From NCBI RefSeq assembly GCF_963422335.1, contig NZ_OY729424.1, forward strand, positions 1,860,001-1,924,000: DNA of 64,000 bases, read 5' to 3'. The translations under genes were made by a program, and so were the position numbers. Source of the stretch: an uncultured Roseateles sp. (GTDB taxonomy: Bacteria; Pseudomonadota; Gammaproteobacteria; Burkholderiales; Burkholderiaceae_C). Below, piece by piece: positions 37,548-46,200 of this stretch (positions are counted from its first letter, which is position 1; the number at the start of each line of letters is the position of its first letter). The notes under the pieces were generated by a model. It was not told the origin of the DNA. It was given only the letters and a program-made list of their open reading frames with translations, and did no database searches.

Positions 37548-37760
37548 GATGCGGTCCTTAGCCCATTTGGCGCCATGAATCTCTTCCACAACGCTTCTGG
37601 GAGTCCGCAAATTTTAGATTTGAGGTTGGGCGAAAAACGCCCACGGCGTTCGTTAGACCGGGGTGCATTTAGCCGTTGTTTGCCGCGCCATCGGCCGCCC
37701 GCTGCATCACCGGTCTGGTCCAATTGAGATATTTAGCGTTTGTCCAACCCGCCCTCGCCA

Positions 37761-38738
37761 ATGAAATTCACCAAGCTTCCATTGAGTCAGCAAAAGTTGA
37801 TTGATCTGATGTCTCAACGAGGCTTACCGCTGAACTCTCCCGACGAACTGGCGATGGCGCGCAGGGTCCTGGATCGCGTTGGCTATTTCCGCCTCAGTGG
37901 ATTCATGCTTCCCTTCGTTCATGGTGGCGGAGGTGGCAACCGCCATAACTTCAAGGCCAGTGCGAGCATCGAGAAGATCGTTGCCCTGCATGACTTGGAC
38001 GCATCCCTGCGCATGCATTGCATCGAAGGCCTCAGTCAGCTCGAGGTCGCAATCCGTGCGTCCATTTGCGATCATCTGTCGCGGTCTCATGGATCGCACT
38101 GGCCACTGTCGCCTAAGCCGTTTAAGGCAGGCAAGCATGCGGACAACTTGGACGCTCTCGCCAGCGCCGCGGAATTCGACCTGAATCGCGGTCAGCCCTA
38201 TGCTCGACGGAGCAGCGATACCCATCAGTTCCTTGACCGGTACTACGCGAAGTACACCGATCCGGCCACCCGCATGCCACCAGGCTGGATGGTCAGGGAA
38301 TGCGCCAGCTTCCGAACGTGGGCATTCCTATTTGAGGGACTCGAGGCTTCGGAGCAAAAGCAGATTTCGGACTCCTGGAAGTACCCGAGCGGCAAGCGGA
38401 TCGATCACACGATCTTGGAAGACTGGTTCCATTCCCTCAGCGTCCTCCGGAACAGATGCGCGCATCACGGCCGCATCACCCACAAGACCTTTCCGTTTGC
38501 GCCCACTGCGCCTCGCGACCCCAGCGTGGCACAGTTGTTCCAGGGGCCAGGCACTGATCTCAGAACGCTGATGGTCGTGATCGCCGTGTTGCTGAAGTGC
38601 GTGGATCCGCGCTCCATGTGGAGCCGAAAGCTCTACACATTCCTGGACTGGCAAAGCGCGGTTGACATAGGCTCTGCCGCAGGCTTCCTTCCGTGGAGCC
38701 AGGGAACTTGGAGGGACGACCTCCTCTGGAGCTTCTAG
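37761..38738 (+). CDS. Abi family protein (Abi_2, HEPN RNase fold)
   Basis: A 325-residue protein of the Abi_2 family (AbiD/AbiF-like), related to phage abortive-infection proteins. The N-terminus fits (KLPLSQQKLIDLMSQRGL, then RVGYFRLSGFMLPF), with DASLRMHCIEGLSQLEVAIR in the middle. Near residues 230-235 LRNRCAHHGRI supplies the R-x4-H motif of HEPN ribonucleases, so an RNase effector is likely. ATG at 37761 is used; a TTG at 37740 would add seven residues. It is followed by a strong terminator. Its neighbour at 36132 is a Fic protein, supporting a defence cluster. Confidence 0.82.
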   Translation: MKFTKLPLSQQKLIDLMSQRGLPLNSPDELAMARRVLDRVGYFRLSGFMLPFVHGGGGGNRHNFKASASIEKIVALHDLDASLRMHCIEGLSQLEVAIRASICDHLSRSHGSHWPLSPKPFKAGKHADNLDALASAAEFDLNRGQPYARRSSDTHQFLDRYYAKYTDPATRMPPGWMVRECASFRTWAFLFEGLEASEQKQISDSWKYPSGKRIDHTILEDWFHSLSVLRNRCAHHGRITHKTFPFAPTAPRDPSVAQLFQGPGTDLRTLMVVIAVLLKCVDPRSMWSRKLYTFLDWQSAVDIGSAAGFLPWSQGTWRDDLLWSF

Positions 38739-38765
38739 CGTCGAATCGTTCAGCAAAGTGCGGAC

Positions 38766-38799
38766 GTAAAAAAGCCCCGCTGATGCGAGGCTTTTTTAC
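38766..38799. terminator. Bidirectional rho-independent terminator
   Basis: GTAAAAAAGCC (38766-38776) and GGCTTTTTTAC (38789-38799) pair exactly, extended inward by CGC/GCG. A-run and T-run on the two sides make it a terminator for both strands, directly after the Abi_2 gene. Confidence 0.9.
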
Positions 38800-39026
38800 C
38801 GCTGACGCGAAAAACGTAACCAACCCTGGTGCGCCCCCTCTCGGGACTCTTTGGCCTTTCAACCAAAGATGGCGTGGTGGCGTTGTTGGGAGCAACTATA
38901 CCTGAAATCTTGTCCTAGGACATGTTGCGGCCGCTCTTTTACGTTAACTCCATTTCGCAAGCTCATTCGCCAACTCGTGTTCACCAAAGATCGCGTAACT
39001 TGTTGATTTCACGGAATTTACGGGGA
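38800..39026. other. Gene-free interval
   Basis: About 230 bases without a supportable gene between the Abi_2 terminator and the small protein at 39027. I see no repeat or RNA in it that I can name. Confidence 0.4.
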
Positions 39027-39215
39027 TCACGACTCGGATTTTCCAGCCTGATGGCGGGCCACCCTTACCCGTTCAAGTGCAGCCATGGCCGATTCCCAGG
39101 TACTTGCCTTGGCCGTACCCTCGGCCAAGATCCGGGCGTGCAGCGCTACGTTCAGCACCGATTTCGGTGCGGTCTGCAGCTGTACGGGTTGCGGAGGTAG
39201 AGCTTTCCTTGGCAT
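39027..39215 (-). CDS. Small protein, paralogue A
   Basis: A 62-residue protein: basic start (MPRKALPPQPVQ), then LNVALHARILAEGTAKAS...SAMAALER. The second half matches the protein encoded at 40312 (LNTALHLRLLLEGAV...SAMEALER), so the frame is very probably real despite no clear ribosome site. No known family recognised. It may be a small regulator or antitoxin (speculative). Confidence 0.5.
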   Translation of the reverse strand: MPRKALPPQPVQLQTAPKSVLNVALHARILAEGTAKASTWESAMAALERVRVARHQAGKSES

Positions 39216-39389
39216 GGCGCCGCCAAGGTAGCACTCAGCGAGGCAAGGCGCTACGGAATTTGGTCAATTTCAGGCAATTTCAGCTCACAGCTTAAATTCA
39301 GGGTAGTTCGTAAGTGTCCGCGGTCACAGACCATCCGTCCGGCTGTAGGCCAATGAGACATTCGGCCTGCTGGGCCATCGGGAGCAAAG

Positions 39390-39758
39390 ATGCTGGGCTG
39401 GCTCATAGTCATTTCACTTGCCGACGGCGATGCGCCTGCAAAGCTGGACGATGTTCGTACGCTTGTAAGCTGGCGATGCAGCATAGGCGGCCTTGACTGG
39501 ATCGACCGGCTTGTGGAACAGGGCCAGGCAAAGTTCGAGTCAGGCAACGGTTACCCAACCCGGTATCGTTCGATTGCGGCAGCAGTGCTGCCGCTCATGC
39601 ATGATGGTCGTCCGCCTGAACATCGTGGCTTTGATGTTCTTGGCGACGACTACTTCACACCCTCCGGCTGGGTCGGCGACTTCACGCGGCATCCTGAGCG
39701 TATCGCTGCGTGTGCGCCAACCGATCATCTTGTGATTGAAGCGTGGGATCAGTTGTAG
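39390..39758 (+). CDS. Hypothetical protein
   Basis: A 122-residue protein beginning MLGWLIVISLADG, with WIDRLVEQGQAKF and VLGDDYFTPSGWVGDF in the middle. ATG has GGGAG 6 bases upstream. It reads as soluble alpha/beta; no family or motif recognised. It lies 106 bases before the GTG-started gene at 39865 on the same strand. Confidence 0.5.
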   Translation: MLGWLIVISLADGDAPAKLDDVRTLVSWRCSIGGLDWIDRLVEQGQAKFESGNGYPTRYRSIAAAVLPLMHDGRPPEHRGFDVLGDDYFTPSGWVGDFTRHPERIAACAPTDHLVIEAWDQL

Positions 39759-39864
39759 TGTTTAGGCTCGCTCGCGTAAGTTCGCAACCACTGTGCAGCA
39801 TTGAGCCAGTGACGCAGGCAACGCCGATGTGTCTAGGCGCCGCTGGCCGTGGTAAGTTCATCGC

Positions 39865-40191
39865 GTGTTCAGTCCAGCCGAAATCGACGGGAAAAGCTTG
39901 GCGCTGCACCGCTTGGTGGTGCAGAAGATCAGGCGTGACCCGGAATTGTTCAAACGCGTTCAGCAGACGTTGAATCGGCGGTACGAAAAGCTGAGCATCT
40001 CATCCCTGCCGTATGTCGTTGAGTGGCAAAAGCTGGTCGATCTCGGCATGGAGGCGGCGCTTGCTGCGGCGGTTGAAGAGACTGAGCGAGGTCAGGTTCT
40101 GCGGCAGACCTCGCCGTTTTCTGGGATCCTCAGCGAACAAGAACGTCAGGATTTTTTGAAGTCTTGGTCTCGATCCGCTGAGCCGGAGTGA
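39865..40191 (+). CDS. Small helical protein with SPFxGxLxxxER motif
   Basis: A 108-residue protein, all helical by eye: LHRLVVQKIRRDPELFKRVQQTL, then LPYVVEWQKLVDLG, then QTSPFSGILSEQERQDFLKSW. This order (DPEL...YVxEWxxLL...SPFxGxLSxxER) recurs in a widespread family of small bacterial proteins that I know from genome annotations but cannot name; they often sit beside toxins or nucleotidyltransferases. GTG at 39865 has no strong ribosome site. Role unknown. Confidence 0.65.
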   Translation: MFSPAEIDGKSLALHRLVVQKIRRDPELFKRVQQTLNRRYEKLSISSLPYVVEWQKLVDLGMEAALAAAVEETERGQVLRQTSPFSGILSEQERQDFLKSWSRSAEPE

Positions 40192-40230
40192 CCTGATCAA
40201 CGGATCAGAGGCCGGGCACGAGCGCCGAAC

Positions 40231-40269
40231 GCCCAAGGTCTTGGCCTGCGTCAAGCCAAGCTGTTGGGC
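40231..40269. repeat. Nested hairpin
   Basis: GCCCAA (40231-40236) pairs with TTGGGC (40264-40269) and CTTGGC (40240-40245) with GCCAAG (40255-40260), a two-part stem with a symmetric 3-base internal loop. It lies after the gene at 39865 and could end its transcript, though the following T-run is short. Confidence 0.5.
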
Positions 40270-40311
40270 ATTTCGTAGCGAAGGCACTTCGGATGTGATA
40301 CCTCTTGCCGC

Positions 40312-40602
40312 ATGTCCAAGAAGCCCTCCCCAACCGTCTCGACGTCGGTCTGCAGGGAGGTAAGCCACCGTCTCAATACGGCCCTGCATTTGCGCCTGCT
40401 TTTGGAGGGGGCGGTGCGCTCGACGCTGGCATCGGCGATGGAAGCGCTTGAGCGTAGAAAGCCTTGCCGCGGAGTCTATGCGGCTGCAAGCTTGCGAGCA
40501 CTGACATTTGGAAAGGCAAAAGCCCAGCGGAGCTGGGCTTTGCAGGTCCCTCAAGGGGAAGAAAAATCAGACGCTCTGGGCGACGAGCCTAGTCGGATGT
40601 GA
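40312..40602 (+). CDS. Small protein, paralogue B
   Basis: A frame of 96 residues whose first half is MSKKPSPTVSTSVCREVSHR, LNTALHLRLLLEGAVRSTLA and SAMEALERRK, clearly related to the 62-residue protein at 39027. After SAMEALER the frame becomes unusual and passes through a strong hairpin (40519-40541), so the true protein may end sooner by a frameshift, or the tail may be degenerate. No ribosome site is obvious. Confidence 0.45.
   Translation: MSKKPSPTVSTSVCREVSHRLNTALHLRLLLEGAVRSTLASAMEALERRKPCRGVYAAASLRALTFGKAKAQRSWALQVPQGEEKSDALGDEPSRM
40519..40541. terminator. Terminator-like hairpin inside the end of the 40312 frame
   Basis: AAAGCCCAGC and GCTGGGCTTT are exact complements with a 3-base loop, A-rich on one side and T-rich on the other. 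A terminator inside a reading frame suggests the gene really stops before it. Confidence 0.7.
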
Positions 40603-41014
40603 TCTTACAGCAGTCAATCGGCGAATACGGGACCTAGCATTGTCATCCCCTGGCTAAAGTCCACGGGCGTTGAGGCTGCGAATCCGACAGCGCGAGGGAC
40701 ATGGCGCAACGCAGATACCCGATCACCGGCTGGCTACTGTCGCCGATGATCGAGGCGTCGGCCACGAGCCTGAGCCCTGCGTCAGTCATAGCTAGCTGTG
40801 CGCCGCGCCTGCAGCGTTCGCGCAAGCGATCAGCGCCGGCCGGTGCTTCGTGGCGTGCCGCGTGCGCTGTTCTACCTGCACCGCGGCGGCTGCGCGCTGC
40901 TTGGTCTGTTGATTGCAGTGCCGGTGCTGACCGACGCCTATATGGCCTGGCGACTGGCAATCGCTCAACACGCTTTCGGCTACCGTTTCGTGCCAGCGCC
41001 GTCCGCACCAATCG
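40603..41014. other. Interval without a supportable gene
   Basis: A plus-strand stretch from about 40798 reads LFYLHRGGCALLGLLIAVPVLTDA then WRLAIAQHAFGYRF, membrane-like and possibly a fragment of a lost gene, but it lacks a ribosome site and runs into the convergent DUF4148 gene. A minus-strand frame ending near 40643 is equally unsupported. This is the boundary between the defence-like zone and the metal island. Confidence 0.4.
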
Positions 41015-41431
41015 TCAATAACCACGGTTGGTATTCATTCGACGCAGCGAGCCGTCCTTGCGAGCCTGCCCCAACTCCTGCAACACCTCTGCGCGCGTCT
41101 TGCCACCAGCCGCTGGCGCTTCGAAGGTGATGGCGTCCTTGCCCGCCAGCTGCGTTTCCTTGGCCGAGACTTGAGCGCTCATGACCGGATGCGTGATCGT
41201 TTCATATCCCGGCACGTACGACTGATTGCGACTCATCTTGGCCATGGTTCCATCCTTGATGGCCGCGGCCAGTTCGGCCTTGACCTCCTCGCGGGTTTTG
41301 CCGCCGGGCATGGCGTGATAGGCCCCACCGCTGTCCGTGTTCGAGGCGGTGAAGCCGCTGTTGGCAAAGGCTGGTGTAGCGAACGCGGTGACCAGCAGCG
41401 TGACGGTGGCGAGTACAGAGATGCGAGACAT
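41015..41431 (-). CDS. DUF4148 exported protein (two repeats)
   Basis: A 138-residue periplasmic protein. Signal peptide: MSRISVLATVTLLVTAFATPAFA. DUF4148 repeats follow: GKTREEVKAELAAAIKDG then GKTRAEVLQELGQARKDG, with KMSRNQSY between. DUF4148 proteins are common in Burkholderiales and often metal- or stress-induced; the function is unknown. A paralogue sits at 60343 with three repeats. A CusR/CopR-like box at 41548 and a TACAGT -10 box at 41509 precede it, the same geometry as the paralogue. Confidence 0.85.
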   Translation of the reverse strand: MSRISVLATVTLLVTAFATPAFANSGFTASNTDSGGAYHAMPGGKTREEVKAELAAAIKDGTMAKMSRNQSYVPGYETITHPVMSAQVSAKETQLAGKDAITFEAPAAGGKTRAEVLQELGQARKDGSLRRMNTNRGY

Positions 41432-41802
41432 GATGAACTCCTTGTGCGTTGAACCAAGCCGTCAGGCGAGAGCCTGGCGGCAAGACGCAACCGATGCGTC
41501 ATGACTGCACTGTAGAAATCGAGCCCCGACGCTGACCTGTCCAACGGATTACGGTTTTGCAAGAAACCAAGGGCCTCCGACGTACGGCCTCAACCTTCGT
41601 CAGGCTCCTGACTCTGATCGCGGTGGGCGCGGGCCTGGCACCGACGGGCGGGTGGCCCGGTGCGTGACCGAGTTTGGCGCGCAGCGTACGGGTGATCGAC
41701 GCTGCCTGCGATGGCCGTGAAGCCGGCATTGCCGACAGGGCCGTCACCGGCCGCTTGCGAATGGGCCAAGGAATTCCGAATCGCGCCGGGATCCGGTACA
41801 GC
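41432..41802. other. Promoter region with a metal-responsive box, otherwise empty
   Basis: The 371 bases between the DUF4148 and CusF genes hold the box at 41548-41563 and its -10 hexamer. The rest shows no supportable gene; a minus-strand frame in the middle has no ribosome site. Confidence 0.5.
41548..41563 (-). promoter_or_regulatory. CusR/CopR-like box for the DUF4148 gene (copy a)
   Basis: ATTACGGTTTTGCAAG, 33 bases from the -10 hexamer TACAGT (41514-41509 on the minus strand). One of six similar boxes in this island; compare the half-sites of E. coli CusR boxes (TGACAA/TTGTCA). Confidence 0.65.
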
Positions 41803-42150
41803 TCACTTCACAGCGGTAATGACGTAGTCGTTGCCATTCTGCATGAATTCGAAAGCGACCTTCTTACCCTCGCCAAGTTTGTCCATCAGCATCTTGTCCT
41901 TGACCTTGAAACCCATCGTCATCGCGGGCCAGTTCAGGGTCTTGACCGGCTCGTGCGCAAGGGTCACCACACCCGTCTTCGCATCCACTTTCTTGACCAA
42001 GCCCGTGGCCATGTGCTTCGCTGACACGCCGGCGGACGGTTTCTTGGCCATGTCCATGCCCTTCATCTCGTCCATCTTGGCCTGAGCCATGGCTGACCCG
42101 GTGGAGAGCAGCAGGGCCAGAAGCAGGGAGGTGCGTGCAGAGTTCTTCAT
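41803..42150 (-). CDS. cusF: CusF-like periplasmic copper/silver chaperone
   Basis: A 115-residue periplasmic protein (signal peptide ending AMAQA) with the CusF OB-fold core: HEPVKTLNWPAMTMGFKVKD, containing the His, Trp and two Met ligands that bind Cu(I)/Ag(I). It hands metal to the CusCBA pump. ATG at 42150 was chosen; a longer in-frame reading is unsupported. It is the last gene of the cus cluster on this strand, after the chimeric DUF411 gene. Confidence 0.9.
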   Translation of the reverse strand: MKNSARTSLLLALLLSTGSAMAQAKMDEMKGMDMAKKPSAGVSAKHMATGLVKKVDAKTGVVTLAHEPVKTLNWPAMTMGFKVKDKMLMDKLGEGKKVAFEFMQNGNDYVITAVK

Positions 42151-42193
42151 GTCGATTTCCTTTGTTGAGCTTGAGTTGAGCGCAACCGGCGCT

Positions 42194-42793
42194 CTAGCGG
42201 TAAGACTGGTAAGGGCTGGCGCTGCCGTCACGCTTCACCAGCAAGACGTCGAAAGGGTCGCGATGCCCGTGGTAGGCGGGTCCATCCATGCCGGGCGAGC
42301 CTCTGGGCATCGCGGGAACGGCCAGCCCGACGGCTTCGGGACGCTGTTTCAGCAGGCGCAACACCTCACGTGTAGGCACATGGCCCTCGAGCGCGTAGCC
42401 GGCCACCTGCGCCGTATGACATGAGCCATACCTGATCGGCATGCCAAGCCGGGCGCGCACATCGGTGTTGCCGGTGTCATGCGTCTTGACCGTGAAGCCA
42501 TGGGCCTCCAGATGCTTGACCCAGTCCTTGCAGGCCTTCAGTTCGGCCTCGAAGCTCTCCCTGCGCTTCTCGTTCAGGTCGGGCGTCGATTGCGCGCGTG
42601 GCCCATGATCAAGCGGCAGCGCGAGCCGCTTGGCGGCGCACTTCTCCTCAGCGCTGAGTTTTTCCATTCGTGCAACCTGGGCGCGGTGGTTCCTACGCGC
42701 CGACTCGATGGCCTGCCAGTCGGGGCCGGCGAACACCTGCAGCAAGGTCCCCAATGCAATGCTGCCGACCACGGTGATGTGCAGCTTCTTCAT
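42194..42793 (-). CDS. Chimeric protein: small-lipoprotein-like N-terminus joined to DUF411
   Basis: A 199-residue protein in two parts. Residues 1-88 match the 104-residue lipoprotein at 53430: AGPD near the start, LDHGPRAQSTP (61-71) against LDHGPRAQTTP, then ...AC-D. The lipobox cysteine is missing here (LLQVFAGPD). From KDWVKHLEAHGF on it is DUF411, matching the protein at 55445, with YGSCHTAQVAGYALEGHVP and VGLAVPAMPRGSPGMDGP. The CGCC cysteine motif of DUF411 is lost, replaced by LKACKDW, so only one cysteine remains at the join. It appears to be a gene fusion through the shared C-K-D-W stretch. Its copper role is unknown. Confidence 0.8.
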   Translation of the reverse strand: MKKLHITVVGSIALGTLLQVFAGPDWQAIESARRNHRAQVARMEKLSAEEKCAAKRLALPLDHGPRAQSTPDLNEKRRESFEAELKACKDWVKHLEAHGFTVKTHDTGNTDVRARLGMPIRYGSCHTAQVAGYALEGHVPTREVLRLLKQRPEAVGLAVPAMPRGSPGMDGPAYHGHRDPFDVLLVKRDGSASPYQSYR

Positions 42794-42860
42794 GACGGAC
42801 TCCAATGGTGTGGGTTGATCTCGCGGGACTCGATCGCGCGCGGGGCGCTGCTTCGATCGA

Positions 42861-43229
42861 TCAATCCAGCCACCGGCAGAATGCGATGCACGCGCACAGG
42901 CGCGGAGGACCGGCTGCGAGGGCTGCGGAATCGAGGGATGACGGCGGCACTGCATCGTGTACGCAGAGGACGGGATTGCCCTGCCGCCCAGGCTCCTCGT
43001 ATGGCCCCTGGTCGATGGTCAGGGGTGCGACGTAGCAACGGGCGCAGGGCATGGAGTCCAGGATCTGCTGGAGCGGAGTCGATGTTGCGGGTATCGGCGA
43101 CACCAACCTCGTGGCCTGCCCATCCGGCAGCGGCAGTACCATCGCCCGGACACCGCCCGACGCCAGCGCCAGGCACAGCCAGACGCCAAGGCTGGCGAGC
43201 AGCCGCCAATGTTGCTCAGACCGGCGCAC
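42861..43229 (-). CDS. Small exported protein downstream of cusA
   Basis: A 122-residue protein with a signal-peptide-like start (RLLASLGVWLCLALASGGVRA). The mature part has MPCARCYVAP and a further cysteine pair (LCACIAFC) near the end, so it may bind metal. GTG at 43229 has GGAGGA 6 bases upstream and lies inside the cusA 3' end (14-base overlap), which supports coupling to the pump. No family recognised. The gene could instead be noncoding drift between cusA and the chimera. Confidence 0.5.
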   Translation of the reverse strand: MRRSEQHWRLLASLGVWLCLALASGGVRAMVLPLPDGQATRLVSPIPATSTPLQQILDSMPCARCYVAPLTIDQGPYEEPGRQGNPVLCVHDAVPPSSLDSAALAAGPPRLCACIAFCRWLD

Positions 43230-46200
43230 GACGCTTCCTCCAGAATGCAAGCCCTGGGACCTGCCGCTCGCGCGCCTTACGCATCAACAGGTAGGCCGCC
43301 GGAATCACGAACATCGATAACAGCGGCGCCGTGATCATGCCGCCGACCATCGGTGCGGCGATGCGCTGCATCACCTCGGAGCCGGTGCCAGTGCCCCACA
43401 TGATCGGGAACAGGCCGGCCAGGATCACCGCCACCGTCATCGCCTTCGGCCGCACGCGCAGCACGGCGCCTTCGCGGATGGCGTCGAGCAGATCGGCGTT
43501 GCTTGTCTTGCCCTGCGCGAGGCGCGTGTCCCAGGCCTGCTTCAGATACAGCAGCATGATCACACCGAACTCGGCCGACACGCCGGCCAGGGCGATGAAT
43601 CCCACCGCCCCGGCGACCGACAGGTTGTAGCTCAGCAGGTAGAGCAGCCAGATGCCACCGACCAGCGCAAATGGCAATGTCGCCATGATCAGCAGCGCGT
43701 CGTCGAAGCGCTTGAAGGTCAGGTACAGCAGCACGAAGATGATCAGCAGCGTGAATGGCACCACCACCTTCAGCTTCGCCGTCGCACGCTCGAGGAATTC
43801 GAACTGCCCCGACCACGAGATCGAGTAGCCCGGCGGCAGCTGCACCTTCTCACCGACGACGCGCTGCATGTCCTGCACCGCCGACCTCAAATCGCGGCCA
43901 CGAATGTCCACATACACCCAGCCCGACAGGCGCGCGTTTTCGCTGCGCAGCATTGGCGGGCCATCGGTGATGCGGATGTCGGCCACGTCGGACAACACGA
44001 GCCGCGCACCGCGCTCGCTGACAATGGGCAGCTTGCGCAGCTTGTCGAGCGAGTCGCGCGTCTCCCTGGGGTAGCGCACGTTGATCGGGAAGCGCTGGAG
44101 GCCCTCAACCGTCTCGCCGACGTTGTCGCCGCCTACCGCCGAGCTGATGACGGACTGCACATCGGCGATGTTCATGCCGAAGCGCGCCGCGGCATCGCGG
44201 TTGATGGTCACGTCCACGTAGCGCCCGCCGGTGAGGCGTTCGGCGAGTGCGCTGCTGACGCCGGGCACGTCCTTCAGCGCCTTCTCGATCTCGCCGGCCA
44301 CGCGGTCGATCGTCGCCAGATCGGTCCCCGCGACCTTGACGCCCACCGGGCTCTTGATGCCGGTGGCCAGCATGTCGATGCGGTTGCGGATCGGCGGCAC
44401 CCAGATGTTAGCCAGGCCGGGCACCTTGACGATGCGGTCGAGTTCATCGACTAGCTTGTCCTGCGTCATGCCGGCGCGCCACTGGTTCTTGGGTTTGAAC
44501 TGGATCGTGGTCTCGAACATCTCCAGCGGCGCCGGGTCGGTGGCCGTCTCGGCGCGACCGGCCTTGCCGTAGACGCTGGCGACCTCGGGCACGGTCTTGA
44601 TCAGGCGGTCCGTCTGCTGCAGCAGCTCGGCCGCCTTGCCGGCGCTCAGCCCCGGCAGCGCCGAAGGCATGTACAGCAGGTCGCCCTCGTCGAGCCGCGG
44701 CATGAATTCGCCGCCGATGTGCTGCAGCGGCCAAAGGCTTGCCAGCAAGACGAGCGCGGCAGCGACCAGCGTGAGCTTGGGCGCCCGCAGCACGGCGTTC
44801 AGCAGCGGCCGGTAGACCGCGATCAGGAAACGATTCAGCGGGTTGGTCTTCTCGTCCGGGATGCGCCCCCGGATCAGGTAGCCCATCAGCACCGGGATCA
44901 GCGTGGCCGACAGTCCTGCGGCTGCCGCCATCGCATAGGTCTTGGTGAAGGCCAGCGGGGAGAACAAACGGCCCTCCTGCGCCTCCAGCGTGAAGACCGG
45001 GATGAAGGACAGCGTGATGATCAGCAGCGAGAAGAACAGCGCCGGCCCGACCTCGGCGGCCGAATCGCCGATCACTCTCCAGCGCTCTTCGCCTTCGAGT
45101 TTTTGGCCCGGATGATCGTGGCTCCAATGTTCGAGATGCTTGTGGGCGTTCTCGATCATCACGACCGCTGCGTCCACCATCGCACCGATCGCGATCGCAA
45201 TGCCGCCCAGCGACATGATGTTGGCATTGACACCCTGATAGTGCATCACGATGAAGGCCATCAGGATGCCCAGCGGCAGCGAGACGATGGCAACGAAGGC
45301 CGAGCGCAGGTGGAACAGGAAGACAAAGCACACCACCGCGACGACGATGAATTCCTCCAGCAGCTTGAAACCGAGGTTCTCCACCGCGCGCTCGATCAGG
45401 CCGGAACGGTCGTAGGTCGGCACGATCTCGACCCCCTTGGGCAGGCTGCCTTGCAGTTGCTGCAGCTTGGCCTTCACGGCGGCGATCGTCTCCAGCGCGT
45501 TCTTGCCCGAGCGCATCACGATCACGCCGCCAGCGGCTTCACCCTCGCCATCGAGTTCACCGATGCCACGACGCATCTCGGGGCCGACCTGGATGCGTGC
45601 CACGTCGCCCAGCCGCACCGACACGCCGGCATCGGTGCTCACCAGAGGGATCTTGCGGAAATCGTCGAGCGACTGGAGATAGCCGGAGGCGCGCACCATG
45701 TATTCGGCCTCGCCGAGCTCGAGCACCGAGCCACCGCTCTCCTGATTCGACCTGCGGATCGCCTCGACGACCTTGGTGTGCGGTATCGCGTAGGCCGCGA
45801 GCTTGTCCGGGTCGAGCAAGACTTGGTACTGGCGCACCATGCCGCCCACAGTGGCCACCTCGGCGACGTTGGCCACGGTCTTCAACTCGTACTTGAGGAA
45901 CCAGTCCTGCAGCGCACGCAGCTGGCCCGCATCCATCTTGCCGCTGCGATCGATCAGCGCATACTGATAAATCCAGCCCACGCCGGTGGCGTCTGGTCCC
46001 AACAACGCCGTCGCGCCAGGCGGCAGCCGCGCCTGCACCTGGTTCAGGTATTCCAGCACCCGCGAGCGTGCCCAGTACAGATCGGTGCCGTCCTCGAACA
46101 GCACGTAGACGAAGCTGTCGCCGAAGAAGGAGTAGCCGCGCACCGTCTTCGCCCCCGGCACCGACAGCATCGTCGTTGTCAGTGGGTAGGTGATCTGATT

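Noticed and set aside
40231..40269. Integron attC site, because GCCCAAG...GTTGGGC resembles attC outer boxes
   Set aside because: It is only 39 bases, shorter than known attC sites, the first box ends in G instead of C, and no other similar sites or integrase appear in the zone.
40798..41130. A plus-strand frame with a membrane-like segment (LLGLLIAVPVLTDA)
   Set aside because: No ribosome site, its second half runs antisense to the DUF4148 gene, and no family could be seen; it may be a fragment, so it is only mentioned in the interval note.
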